A stretch of DNA of 64,000 bases from Paenibacillus sp. VTT E-133291 (GCF_002264395.1 NZ_NFVA01000001.1:186001-250000), one strand, 5' to 3'; counted from the stretch's first letter, positions 1-8,671 are shown. The notes: generated by a model from the letters alone, not told the origin. Made by a program: numbers and translations.

Positions 1-1020
1 TTCATCTTTGAAGAGATTAAGAATGAACTCGGACAAGATCTCAGCAAGAGCTATAATGAGATGACGGATGCAGAAAAGCATACGTTTTGGTACGGGTATT
101 GGGAAAAGTCATTTTATGATAAAGCAAGCAAAGCGACAAGAACTTGGGAAGGTTTTAATTACATCATTGGGAACTACATGGTGATCTCGAAGGCGATCAT
201 TAAAGAGCATATTAAGCAGTCGAAAATAATGATCACTTGTCCAATTTGTAAAGGAACCGTACTGAATCATCATAAAAAGCTCAAGTTTGGCGACACGGAT
301 ATCCGTGATATGATTGGGCAACCTCTGGATCAAGTGATGGGAACCGTTGGCAAATTACAGGCGCTTGAAAAAATGAAGGCTATTGTTGGCGGTGATATGG
401 TTCTGACAGAGGATGTCTCGCTAATGCCAAGGGAAACACAAGTCGCTCTAAAAATGCTTGAACTAGAGCTGGCGAGCTTTGCGCATTATGAAATGGTGTT
501 ACAAAATGCTTTGCCATTCTGGGGCAATATTAGCGGCAGTATTGAATCCATCAGCGTTAATAATCGGATTACAATTTGTGATTTTGACAATATCAACGAA
601 ACCAGAGAGAACATCATTGATAAGTATTTCACGAATGGAAAATACAAGAAACTGACCTATGTTTATGAAGCGTTTGGGTACAAAAAACTGGTCACTTTGA
701 TTAATAAGATAAAGGCTAGTCAACCCTGTCCATTCTGCAAAGGGAAGAAAGTCATATCAGAAGATGGACTGCATGATGGTGTTTATAAGCTAACGATTCC
801 ATGTGTTCGTTGTTATGCCAGTGGCATTAATGATGAAGGGCGAAAGGAAAGCGTTGAAGGCATTGATGTGCAGACCTGGCTAACAGGTACGGTAAGTGAT
901 GTCGTGACGGAAAGCTCAACTATTGCGGCGGTAGCTGATATTCCAATCTTCAATCGTATTCGTGAGTTGCATAAACAAGAAATGATGGCCGTTTATCAAT
1001 ATCTTGAGCAAAATAACTAA
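1..1020 (+). CDS. UvrA-like protein, degenerate, C-terminal part (5' end outside window)
   Basis: The frame is open from base 1, so the start lies upstream. Two cysteine modules are visible: CPICKGTVL (Cys 80/83 of the visible frame), and CPFCKGKK with CVRC (Cys 243/246 and 268/271). Their order, the W-E-G-F stretch before the first module and the text after each one resemble the two zinc modules of UvrA, the damage-recognition ATPase of excision repair. The ABC signature expected between them appears only as an eroded SLMPRETQVALKM. The spacing is about 160 residues where UvrA has several hundred. The protein ends soon after the second module, before the place of the second signature and Walker B. 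It is therefore probably not a working UvrA; a divergent paralogue is likely. Family assignment is by pattern only. Confidence 0.6.
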   Translation, partial: FIFEEIKNELGQDLSKSYNEMTDAEKHTFWYGYWEKSFYDKASKATRTWEGFNYIIGNYMVISKAIIKEHIKQSKIMITCPICKGTVLNHHKKLKFGDTDIRDMIGQPLDQVMGTVGKLQALEKMKAIVGGDMVLTEDVSLMPRETQVALKMLELELASFAHYEMVLQNALPFWGNISGSIESISVNNRITICDFDNINETRENIIDKYFTNGKYKKLTYVYEAFGYKKLVTLINKIKASQPCPFCKGKKVISEDGLHDGVYKLTIPCVRCYASGINDEGRKESVEGIDVQTWLTGTVSDVVTESSTIAAVADIPIFNRIRELHKQEMMAVYQYLEQNN

Positions 1021-1132
1021 AGAAGCGCACCGCTTAGAATAGACATTGGATCAACCTCAGGGTAAATTCCGATGAAATTCTAGGGGGTGTGTTTTTTTAT
1101 ATTAGCAATGAAAAGTCTTGAGTGACTATATC

Positions 1133-1161
1133 GTCACTTATAGTGTCACTGAAAAGTCACT
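1133..1161. repeat. Three direct GTCACT repeats at helical spacing
   Basis: GTCACT occurs at 1133, 1145 and 1156, that is, with periods of 12 and 11 bp. An inverted partner AGTGAC lies at 1121-1126. Hexamers one helical turn apart upstream of a gene are typical of a multimeric regulator site. The VanZ-family start is about 55 bp downstream. No regulator can be named. Confidence 0.4.
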
Positions 1162-1214
1162 TTGGAGAGATATACTTAATCCATTGACAAAATGGAGGGA
1201 ATTGTGGAGACATT

Positions 1215-2141
1215 ATGGGAGTGAAATTACGAAAAATCCTTAGTATAGGAACTATTCTTTACACGCTTTTAATTTTATATTTTTTGTTTTTTGCTTTCAA
1301 CAGAGTTGCGCATCAATACAGTGAGTATGGGTATACGTTCATGTGGATTCCAGAAGATGTTCCGCTGCTTTTCCCCAACCTTTCTGACCTATCCTTTTCT
1401 TGGATTTATAATTTGGGGAATGTCGTTGCATTTATTCCATTTGGGATACTAATCCCATTATTGTATCCTACATCTTTTAAAAAGTTTATCTTCATGTTTA
1501 TCGTTAGCATTTTCGTACTGGAAACTCTTCAATCTTTAACTTTTCTAGGTACATTTGATGTAAGTGATATCATATCCAATACTTTAGGGGCTACCATCGG
1601 ATATTGTGCCTATAGGATAGGATTTATTACAACAATCACTTGGAGATCACTAGTTAAATCGGCGTTAACTGTTGTTGTTCTATTGATAGCAATCATGGGG
1701 ATCTCTGAGATCATTGATTTTACTTTGGAGAAAAAGGAAGGCGTTATCCATGGACTTCAGGAGGTGAAAGAACTTACTGGAAATATGCCTATCACGCAAG
1801 ATCTTCCCAGTTTAACAATCACAGGTAAGACCATAAACCCGAAAATGAACTTGTATAGCAGTGAAGGTGAGGAAACTCATCAATACAAATACATTTTGGG
1901 GGATAAAAAAGAGATATTGTTGTATCTTAACTTTGCTTTCCCTGTCAAAGATGATTCTAGCAGTGAACTAATTATTGTAGCTGATGATAACGTAATCTTT
2001 CAAACGGCTGAACAATATAGTCCGGATATTGAGCTTATAAATACTTCGTTAATTACCGTAAACGAATTAACCATTATCCTGAAAGGGAATGTGAAGTTAT
2101 GGGATGTTGGTTTTAGTGAAATGAAACACTGGTGGGAATAA
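1215..2141 (+). CDS. VanZ-family membrane protein
   Basis: A 308-residue protein with hydrophobic helices near residues 8-30, 55-75, 85-105, 115-130 and 145-165, followed by a polar C-terminal half. The motifs NLGNVVAFIPFG and DISNTLGATIGY are typical of the VanZ-like family. The founding member gives low-level teicoplanin resistance, but most family members have no known role. The C-terminal 130 residues look extracytoplasmic and beta-rich and are not part of the core VanZ domain. The start has GTGGAGAC just upstream. The gene stands alone and ends at a terminator shared with the convergent regulator gene. Confidence 0.75.
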   Translation: MGVKLRKILSIGTILYTLLILYFLFFAFNRVAHQYSEYGYTFMWIPEDVPLLFPNLSDLSFSWIYNLGNVVAFIPFGILIPLLYPTSFKKFIFMFIVSIFVLETLQSLTFLGTFDVSDIISNTLGATIGYCAYRIGFITTITWRSLVKSALTVVVLLIAIMGISEIIDFTLEKKEGVIHGLQEVKELTGNMPITQDLPSLTITGKTINPKMNLYSSEGEETHQYKYILGDKKEILLYLNFAFPVKDDSSSELIIVADDNVIFQTAEQYSPDIELINTSLITVNELTIILKGNVKLWDVGFSEMKHWWE

Positions 2142-2146
2142 GAAAT

Positions 2147-2183
2147 AACCCTTCGTTAATTTATTTAACGGAGGGTTTATTTT
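2147..2183. terminator. Bidirectional terminator
   Basis: AACCCTTCGTTAA (2147-2159) pairs with TTAACGGAGGGTT (2165-2177) around a 5-base loop and is followed by TATTTT. It sits between the convergent VanZ and PocR/AraC genes. Confidence 0.8.
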
Positions 2184-2188
2184 GTAGC

Positions 2189-3226
2189 CTATCCCTTATA
2201 CATATTCCGATATACCGCCGGGGTGAGGTTCTCGAACCTTTTGAATATTTTAATAAAATAGCCCGTATCACAGAATCCTAAATCATCGCTCACTTGATGA
2301 ATGGGGGCTTCGGTGGACTCCAGCAACTGTTTAGCCCATTCAATCTTGAGTCTGGCAACGAAGAGGGAGAAATTCTCACCTGTTTCTTTGGTGAATATGC
2401 GGCTGAAATAACTGGGGCTGATATGACAAAGCTTGGCCATCTCTTTTAGATTAAAATTTTCATTCTTGTGCGCATAGATGTAATCAAACGCAGGCTGAAG
2501 TACAGTATTTGAAGCGACGAGCCTTTGAGCTCCATTTTTCAATTTGGTCTCAATGAGCGCCCCTGACAACTCTTGCTGAAGAGACTGGATTTTGCGATAG
2601 GCCAGGTCTGTCTCTTCAACAGTTTCTGCGGAAGCAGATGTATCCATATCTGTGGTCAGCACTCTTTTGTACAAATCGACGGTAGTACGCTTCTGGATCG
2701 CTTCTTCCACGATGTAGGTACTTAACTGAAGTAGTAGGTCCACGCACTTCGTTACTTCATCGTAGGATAAGACAGGAAGTGCCTCGTAATCCTCTTTGAG
2801 TGCTTGAAACTTCAGGTTCGACTCAACATTAGGGGGTCTAGATACAATCTGCTCCAGATGTGACACGTCAGGTTCACGAAGCTTGAGCTGTCCGGCCATA
2901 ATTGCTCCCAGATATTGATCGTCAATAATAATGGGTATGGCAATATCAATAATATTGAAATGGCATAAATAAATATAAGGCTTGTTCTGGCGAACAGCTT
3001 CAATGCCGGCACGGGCATCACATTTTTGACAGTAGGGAGAGAGAGTAGAATCTTGGCGCACGCCTTGGCAGAAAGGCTGACAGAAGCTGTGCTTAGTCAC
3101 GGGAACCCCTTTATAATCTACGGTAAGAATCGCCATTTTAGTCACGAGCGACAGAGAGTCCTGTAGTTTCTCCCATTTCTTCAAATCAATTATTTCTTCT
3201 AAATTAAATCGAGATTTGGACATCAC
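2189..3226 (-). CDS. PocR-domain AraC-family regulator of glycerol/dihydroxyacetone genes
   Basis: A 345-residue protein. Residues about 10-175 match the PocR sensory domain, with the cysteine-rich pattern CQPFCQGVR then CQKCDARAG and the stretch IAIPIIIDDQYLGAIMAGQ. Residues about 240-345 hold two AraC helix-turn-helix motifs, ending in the typical GFCDTGYFIKIFKRFENLTP signature. PocR domains are known or predicted to sense small diols and related metabolites such as propanediol or glycerol. The gene is divergent from glycerol dehydrogenase and dihydroxyacetone kinase, so it probably activates them. The start has a CTAGGAGA ribosome site. Confidence 0.88.
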   Translation of the reverse strand: MMSKSRFNLEEIIDLKKWEKLQDSLSLVTKMAILTVDYKGVPVTKHSFCQPFCQGVRQDSTLSPYCQKCDARAGIEAVRQNKPYIYLCHFNIIDIAIPIIIDDQYLGAIMAGQLKLREPDVSHLEQIVSRPPNVESNLKFQALKEDYEALPVLSYDEVTKCVDLLLQLSTYIVEEAIQKRTTVDLYKRVLTTDMDTSASAETVEETDLAYRKIQSLQQELSGALIETKLKNGAQRLVASNTVLQPAFDYIYAHKNENFNLKEMAKLCHISPSYFSRIFTKETGENFSLFVARLKIEWAKQLLESTEAPIHQVSDDLGFCDTGYFIKIFKRFENLTPAVYRNMYKG

Positions 3227-3263
3227 GATAATCTCCTAGGAAAGTTATAGAAACATAATGAAC

Positions 3264-3293
3264 ATTATAGCGAATTTTTGTGCAAAAGGACAA
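3264..3293 (-). promoter_or_regulatory. Promoter of the PocR/AraC gene
   Basis: On the minus strand, TTGTCC (3293-3288) and a perfect TATAAT (3269-3264) are separated by 18 bp, about 40 bp before the start codon. Confidence 0.5.
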
Positions 3294-3334
3294 GATAATA
3301 CAATTTATTAATGAGAAGACAAAAAAACTCGATA

Positions 3335-3348
3335 AGAAAACGCTTTAA
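3335..3348 (+). promoter_or_regulatory. cre-like site upstream of gldA
   Basis: AGAAAACGCTTTAA matches the CcpA cre consensus TGWNANCGNTNWCA except at two positions. It lies about 80 bp before the glycerol dehydrogenase start, which suggests carbon catabolite control. A TATAAT at 3389-3394 downstream could be the -10. No good -35 is present, as expected for an AraC-activated promoter. Confidence 0.45.
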
Positions 3349-3425
3349 TCTGATCTTATTGTTTCATGCATACCGAAATAGAGCAATCTATAATAATAAC
3401 TATATACAACCTAGGAGGAATGAAA

Positions 3426-4562
3426 ATGAGAAGAGCGTTTATCAGTCCGACGAAATATGTACAAGGTGAGAATGAACTTTTGAATTTAGGTTATTTTGTA
3501 AAAACATTCGGGGATTCTGCACTACTCATTGCCCATCCAGATGATGTTACACGTGTGAAAGATAAATTGGAGTCAACTAAACAGAAATTTAATATAACGC
3601 TTGTTGAAAGTGGCTTCCAAGGGGAATGCTCAAGACAAGAAGTCGCAAGATTACAAGCTCTAGCCAAGGAACATCAATGTGCATGTACGATTGGTTTGGG
3701 TGGAGGTAAGGCAATTGATACGGCAAAATGCGTAGCAGAAGGAGAAGTATTGATCATCGTTCCGACGATAGCAGCTACGGATGCACCAACCAGTCATTCC
3801 GCCGTCCTCTATACTCCTGAAGGGGAATTTGATGATTATGCTTACTTCAAGCAAAGTCCGAGTGTAGTCATGATCGACACCACAGTGATCGCCAAAGCAC
3901 CGACAAGATTTCTTGTTGCAGGGATGGGAGATGCACTCTCCACTTATTTTGAAGCAAGAGCTACAGCAAATTCTTATTCTAACGTAAATGCCGGCTTACC
4001 TTGCGGAGTTCGTGAAGGAGTATGTGGGGAAGCTAAGGGGACAATTACCGCGCTAGGTCTTGCCAGACTATGCTATGACACTTTACTTGAAAATGGCTTC
4101 AAGGCGAAACAAGCCTGCGATCTGAATATCGTAACTCCAGCCTTGGAGAATATCGTTGAAACGAATATTCTGTTATCTGGATTAGGCTTTGAAAGCGGAG
4201 GTTTGGCTGCGATTCATGCGATTCATAATGGTTTAACAGCTTTAGAAGGAACACATCATTATTATCATGGTGAGAAGGTAGCCTTCAGTACAATTGCTCA
4301 GTTAGTGCTTGAGAATGCGGATCGTACTGAATTAAGAGAAGTATTGGACTTCTGTCTGTCGATTGGTCTTCCCGTGTGCCTAGCGGATATTGGAGTGGAG
4401 CAAGTCACTTACGAAGAACTTCTTGAGGTGGCTAAAAAAGCTTGTATTGCTGAGGAATCCATTCATTCCATGCCGTTCCCAATTTCAGAGGAGGCGGTTG
4501 CATCAGCCATTATGGCTGCCGACCAATTAGGCCGTCAATATAAATTAAGTAAGGAGCTTTAA
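3426..4562 (+). CDS. gldA: Glycerol dehydrogenase
   Basis: NAD-dependent oxidation of glycerol to dihydroxyacetone; member of the iron/zinc alcohol dehydrogenase family. The protein is 378 residues from ATG 3426, which has AGGAGG at 3413-3418 with 7-base spacing. The upstream in-frame ATGs at 3366 and 3420 lack usable spacing. Visible features are MRRAFISPTKYVQG at the N-terminus, the nucleotide-binding GLGGGKAIDTAK and PTIAATDAPTS, and metal ligands in GDALSTYFEARA, AIHAIHNG and YYHGEKVAF. The kinase gene follows after one base, so the product passes directly to phosphorylation. Confidence 0.93.
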   Translation: MRRAFISPTKYVQGENELLNLGYFVKTFGDSALLIAHPDDVTRVKDKLESTKQKFNITLVESGFQGECSRQEVARLQALAKEHQCACTIGLGGGKAIDTAKCVAEGEVLIIVPTIAATDAPTSHSAVLYTPEGEFDDYAYFKQSPSVVMIDTTVIAKAPTRFLVAGMGDALSTYFEARATANSYSNVNAGLPCGVREGVCGEAKGTITALGLARLCYDTLLENGFKAKQACDLNIVTPALENIVETNILLSGLGFESGGLAAIHAIHNGLTALEGTHHYYHGEKVAFSTIAQLVLENADRTELREVLDFCLSIGLPVCLADIGVEQVTYEELLEVAKKACIAEESIHSMPFPISEEAVASAIMAADQLGRQYKLSKEL

Positions 4563-4563
4563 G

Positions 4564-6324
4564 ATGAAGAAAATTATGAACAAACCGGAAACGTTAGTCC
4601 GGGAAATGTGCAATGGACTTGTCTTGGCGCATCCTGAGCTGGATTTCAACGATAAATTCAAAGTGATTTCTAAAAAAGAAATCAACAACAATAAAGTTAC
4701 TTTAATTAGCGGTGGCGGAAGTGGACATGAACCGGCCCATGCCGGGTTCGTAGGCAGCGGTATGCTGGATGCAGCCGTGTGTGGCGATGTGTTTGCATCT
4801 CCATCTCAGATTCAAGTCTATCAAGCGATCCGCCGTTCTGCGAGCCAAAAGGGAACGCTGCTTATTATTAAGAACTACAGCGGCGATATCATGAACTTTA
4901 AAAATGCAGCCCATCTTGCAAGTGAAGATGGCATACAAGTGGAATATGTCAAAGTAGACGATGACATTGCCGTTGAAGACAGTCTCTATACCGTAGGGAA
5001 ACGAGGGGTGGCCGGAACTGTTCTAGTTCATAAAGTAGCCGGGGCTGCGGCAGAAGCAGGACTGTCCCTGTCGGAAGTGAAAGAAGCAGCACAGCATGCG
5101 ATTGATCATGTTCGGACTATCGGCTTCGCTTTCACGTCTTGCACCGTTCCTGCCAAAGGTACCCCGACGTTTCATATCGAAGAGGATGAGATGGAGTACG
5201 GAGTCGGAATTCACGGTGAACCTGGAATACGCAGGGAAAAAGCCGTATCAGCGGATGAACTGGCGCAGCGAATGGTTACGTCCTTGCTAAGCAACTTGCA
5301 AATGAACGATGAGTCGCAGCAAGAGGTTGCTGTTCTGATCAATGGATTTGGTGGAACACCACTGCAAGAGCTTTATTTGTTGAATAATTCTGTGATCCGT
5401 GAATTGACGGCGAAGAATAAGCAAGTGTTTAAAGTATTTGTCGGCAACTATATGACCAGCATCGATATGGCTGGCGCATCAGTGTCGATTATGAAGCTGG
5501 ATGAGACGTTGAAGAAATGGTTGTCTGCTCCGTGCGATACACCGGCATTGTCGGTTAAAGGTCCATTTGAACCTGTGAACTATACAGAGATCATCAAGGA
5601 AGAGAAAGCAGACAGCACAGTATCCTTTAAGAATAATACGGATGCTGAAGCAGCGGTGATTAAGAATAACCAGTTTTCCTTGCAAAATATCGTCTATTTG
5701 ATCGATCAAATGAGTGAGCTCATTATCGAGAATGAGGTGCCTTTCTGTGAGCTAGACGCCCACGCCGGTGATGGTGATTTCGGGATGAGCGTAGCCAAAG
5801 GCTTCAAGCAGTTAAAAGTAGAATGGGAAGACATTCTAGCGCATCATCTTAACAATATCGGTGACTTCCTTGATGCGTGTTCATTGATCATTATGGAGCA
5901 TTGTGGTGGAGCTTCAGGACCGATCTGGGGATCGGGCTTCCGTGCAGCAAGTAAGTCTGCACAGCAGAAGCAGGAGGTGTCCATTCAGGAGTTTGCGGAT
6001 ATGATGCAGGCTGTTGTTAAAGGGATTCAGGATACGGGTGAAAGATCTTTCGGTAGGGGTGCTGTCGTTGGTGACAAGACCTTGATTGATGCGCTCGTTC
6101 CGTTCGCGGATGCTTGGACCCATAGTGCAGAGCAAGGTGAAGATATCAAGGTGGCAGCAATCAAAGCAGCAGAAGCGGCGGTGCTCGGTGCCCGGAAGAC
6201 TTCCGATATCGTCGCCCGTATGGGAAGAGCAGGTACAGTAGGCGAACGCAGCATTGGTTATCCGGATGCGGGAGCTTACGCGCTTGGAGTTATTTTCACA
6301 GAGCTAGCTAAAGCGATGAAATAA
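4564..6324 (+). CDS. Dihydroxyacetone kinase, DhaK-DhaL fusion
   Basis: Phosphorylates dihydroxyacetone to DHAP. The protein is 586 residues. Residues 1-330 are a DhaK domain, with SGGGSGHEPAHAGF for substrate binding and His217 in GVGIHGEPG, the residue that forms the hemiaminal with the substrate. Residues about 375-586 are a DhaL nucleotide domain, with the metal-binding DAHAGDGDFG and GGASGPIWGSGF. This single-chain layout is that of the ATP-dependent kinases rather than the phosphotransferase-system type with separate K, L and M subunits. AAGGAG lies 7 bases before the ATG. It forms an operon with gldA. Confidence 0.92.
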   Translation: MKKIMNKPETLVREMCNGLVLAHPELDFNDKFKVISKKEINNNKVTLISGGGSGHEPAHAGFVGSGMLDAAVCGDVFASPSQIQVYQAIRRSASQKGTLLIIKNYSGDIMNFKNAAHLASEDGIQVEYVKVDDDIAVEDSLYTVGKRGVAGTVLVHKVAGAAAEAGLSLSEVKEAAQHAIDHVRTIGFAFTSCTVPAKGTPTFHIEEDEMEYGVGIHGEPGIRREKAVSADELAQRMVTSLLSNLQMNDESQQEVAVLINGFGGTPLQELYLLNNSVIRELTAKNKQVFKVFVGNYMTSIDMAGASVSIMKLDETLKKWLSAPCDTPALSVKGPFEPVNYTEIIKEEKADSTVSFKNNTDAEAAVIKNNQFSLQNIVYLIDQMSELIIENEVPFCELDAHAGDGDFGMSVAKGFKQLKVEWEDILAHHLNNIGDFLDACSLIIMEHCGGASGPIWGSGFRAASKSAQQKQEVSIQEFADMMQAVVKGIQDTGERSFGRGAVVGDKTLIDALVPFADAWTHSAEQGEDIKVAAIKAAEAAVLGARKTSDIVARMGRAGTVGERSIGYPDAGAYALGVIFTELAKAMK

Positions 6325-6393
6325 GAGATGAAAGAAGCTGAATCCGAAGCTGGATGATGCAACGAAAGTTAAAAGCCGATGGAATAGAAATGG

Positions 6394-6430
6394 ACACCCC
6401 CGTATCCTTTAGGATGAGGGGGTGTTTGTA
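6394..6430 (+). terminator. Terminator of the gldA-dihydroxyacetone kinase operon
   Basis: ACACCCCCGTATCC pairs with GGATGAGGGGGTGT around a TTTA loop, followed by TTTGTATTG. Confidence 0.8.
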
Positions 6431-6473
6431 TTGTCCGTTGCAGTTTAGCTAATGTCTCGAATATAATGATCTA

Positions 6474-6492
6474 AATGATAATCGTTATCATT
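6474..6492 (+). promoter_or_regulatory. Fur box
   Basis: AATGATAATCGTTATCATT is an almost perfect palindrome matching the ferric uptake regulator box. It lies 28 bp before the leader peptide start, so iron limitation should switch on the AraC gene behind it. Confidence 0.88.
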
Positions 6493-6519
6493 TAATAAAT
6501 GAATAAAGGTGATCTTCTC

Positions 6520-6579
6520 ATGATAAAACACTTTACTGGGGTTTCAGTGTACCGCGGATCTGCTGTGGGTATAACTTAA
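6520..6579 (+). CDS. 19-residue leader peptide coupled to the AraC gene
   Basis: ATG at 6520 has a good ribosome site, AGGTGATC, 5 bases upstream. It reads MIKHFTGVSVYRGSAVGIT and then TAA. The stop overlaps the ATG of the AraC gene as TAATG. The AraC gene itself has no clear ribosome site, only GTGGG, so its translation probably depends on ribosomes finishing this leader. No known leader peptide family was recognised; the reading rests on start, ribosome site and overlap. Confidence 0.55.
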   Translation: MIKHFTGVSVYRGSAVGIT

Positions 6580-7553
6580 TGTCAAAAAAATCAATCCATA
6601 ATATCTATAACGGGTACTTTAATGATTTGTTTGAGACTCCGGCTATAAGGGACACCACAGAGCGAATGCATTTCTCACAACCTAGTGACCATGGATACGT
6701 CGATAGGGTTATCACACCTTCCGGGATTGAAATTGTTGATAGTAATTACCGTTTCACTGAGGATCGTTTAGTCCGTGTTCAATCCGAAGCAGCTATGATT
6801 GAGCTAAGCTTTTGTCTACAGGGCAGCGGAGAAGTTCATGTAACAGGCAACAGTCACGAGTTGGTGCCCGACAGTTGTTCATTGCAGCTCATGCGAGATT
6901 TCCACGCCGAATTCCACTATCGCAGTGCAGAGCCCATCCGTTTACTGTCCATTGGTGTGCCGGTAGCACTGTTCGATTCGTGGATGCTGGAGCAAGAATC
7001 TACACATTCTTGCAGTTTATCCGGGCTGTTAAATACACAATCTTTTCGGATGTTCCGTATGCCGATTCTTCCAGAGACCTCCCGGTTATTGGTTCAATTG
7101 AGGGATTGCCCCTATCATATCTCGATGCGTCGGTTGTACGTAGAAGGTAAGGCATTAGAACTCCTTTCCGCCTATTTTGGCGCTTTTCTTTTTGAACAGA
7201 ATCGTTCCAAACGCAGCTTGCATTTATCTCGCAGTGACCGAGAAAGCATTCGGAGAGCCAGGGAAATTATCCTTGAGCAAATGGCATACCCTCCTTCGCT
7301 CATTGAACTATCCAAGCTGGCGGGGATTAACGAATACAAATTAAAAGTTGGTTTTAAGGAAGAGTACGGTACGACTGTATTTGCCTATTTACGGAACAAG
7401 CGTTTAGAAAAAGCATGGGAAATCATGCGTTCTGGGGACAGTAGTGTTAGTCAAACAGCGACGATGGTAGGTTACAACAACTTTAGCCATTTTGCGGAGG
7501 CCTTTCGGAAGCAGTATGGAATAAATCCTTCTGAAATCATAAAAAAACGTTAG
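6579..7553 (+). CDS. AraC-family iron/siderophore regulator
   Basis: A 324-residue protein with a PchR/Btr-like layout. The N-terminal 200 residues are a beta-rich sensor (AMIELSFCLQGSGEVHV). The C-terminal 100 residues carry two helix-turn-helix motifs, with LAGINEYKLKVGFKEEYGTT and VGYNNFSHFAEAFRKQYG. Family members bind ferric siderophores or pyochelin and activate uptake genes. It sits behind a Fur box and before a siderophore-binding lipoprotein gene that has its own Fur box. Siderophore identity cannot be told from the sequence. Confidence 0.85.
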   Translation: MSKKSIHNIYNGYFNDLFETPAIRDTTERMHFSQPSDHGYVDRVITPSGIEIVDSNYRFTEDRLVRVQSEAAMIELSFCLQGSGEVHVTGNSHELVPDSCSLQLMRDFHAEFHYRSAEPIRLLSIGVPVALFDSWMLEQESTHSCSLSGLLNTQSFRMFRMPILPETSRLLVQLRDCPYHISMRRLYVEGKALELLSAYFGAFLFEQNRSKRSLHLSRSDRESIRRAREIILEQMAYPPSLIELSKLAGINEYKLKVGFKEEYGTTVFAYLRNKRLEKAWEIMRSGDSSVSQTATMVGYNNFSHFAEAFRKQYGINPSEIIKKR

Positions 7554-7643
7554 AAAACCAATAAATATCCGCCAAACCGTTATTCAATCCCTCTGCCGGT
7601 AGTACAGCCTATCAGCAGAGTGTATGATCGGACTTGCTAATAG

Positions 7644-7660
7644 TGAGAATGATTATCAAT
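7644..7660 (+). promoter_or_regulatory. Second Fur box
   Basis: TGAGAATGATTATCAAT matches the 7-1-7 Fur box. It lies 22 bp before the lipoprotein start, where binding would block transcription or initiation. Confidence 0.85.
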
Positions 7661-7681
7661 AGATTGGAGAGGGTTGGAAAA

Positions 7682-8671
7682 ATGTTCAGTTTAAAACGTA
7701 TCTCTTTTGTCGCAATTGCCTTATTCATGATGGTGATGTTGTACGGATGTGGGAATTCAGGGCAGGAGACTCAAGGAGAAAACGCTCCACCTGCGGTGAA
7801 ATCTGAACCCGTCGCTACGAATTCTTCCGGAACACGTACCATTAAGGACGCCAAGGGAGATGTTGAAATACCGGTAAACCCGGTTAGAATTGCCGATGTA
7901 TCTGGCTCAACCGAAGAACTTTTGGAGCTTGGATATAGACCTGTGATTACTGGGAATACAGATATGGCTAATTCACTGGAAATCACACCTATTCTAAAAA
8001 AAGAACTGCCGGATGTAACTCCCGCTGGATGGTTTCAAACGGAAGTGAACTTGGAAGCGATCATTGCAGCAAATCCCGATTTAATACTGGCAGGGCCTAC
8101 GCAAGAGAAAATCTATGATCAACTAAATATGATTGCTCCAACAGTAAGGGTACCTTATGGCTTTAATGCTTTTAGAGAGCGCTTTGCTTTTGTTGCCGAG
8201 GTACTTGATAAGAAAATGGAAATGGATGAGTGGCTGAAAGCCTATGACCAACGCGCTCAACAGCTGCATGATCAAATCACAGAGATTACCAAAGAAGAGA
8301 CGTTTGCAGTAATCGAAGCTACAGAGAAAGAAATCCGGATCTATTCACGCACAGGTATTGCTGATATGATTTTTAATGATCTTGGATTAATCATCGCGCC
8401 AGGTACACCTGAACCAGACCCATGGGGAGGAAAAGTAACAAGTCTAGAAGCACTATCTACCTTTAATCCAGACCATATCATTTTATTATCTGATAATGAC
8501 CAGAATGTTCTTGATCAAAGTAAGGTCTGGAGCAGCCTAAAAGCTGTGAAATCGAATAATATCTATCGCATGACTAGCAGACAAAACTACAATGAAGCTT
8601 TCTTTGCATTAGGGAAAGAGGCATTGCTGGAACAAATCGCTGAGCAAATCAAGGAACATATCAACAAGTAA
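7682..8671 (+). CDS. Iron-siderophore ABC transporter substrate-binding lipoprotein
   Basis: A 329-residue FecB/FeuA-type (class III) binding protein. The signal peptide ends in the lipobox LYGC at Cys23. The pattern RTIKDAKGDVEIPVNPVRI, then LEAIIAANPDLILAG and VTSLEALSTFNPDHIILLS, is typical of the periplasmic-binding-protein type 2 fold used for ferric siderophores. The ATG at 7682 has GGAGAGGG at 8 bases; the longer frame from 7634 would run through the Fur box. No permease or ATPase gene is next to it, so it must work with a transporter encoded elsewhere. A strong terminator follows. Confidence 0.9.
   Translation: MFSLKRISFVAIALFMMVMLYGCGNSGQETQGENAPPAVKSEPVATNSSGTRTIKDAKGDVEIPVNPVRIADVSGSTEELLELGYRPVITGNTDMANSLEITPILKKELPDVTPAGWFQTEVNLEAIIAANPDLILAGPTQEKIYDQLNMIAPTVRVPYGFNAFRERFAFVAEVLDKKMEMDEWLKAYDQRAQQLHDQITEITKEETFAVIEATEKEIRIYSRTGIADMIFNDLGLIIAPGTPEPDPWGGKVTSLEALSTFNPDHIILLSDNDQNVLDQSKVWSSLKAVKSNNIYRMTSRQNYNEAFFALGKEALLEQIAEQIKEHINK

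Noticed and set aside
1..1020. DnaJ-type zinc-finger protein
   Set aside because: The CxxCxG motifs are single and far apart and their flanks follow the UvrA order; DnaJ has four tandem repeats.
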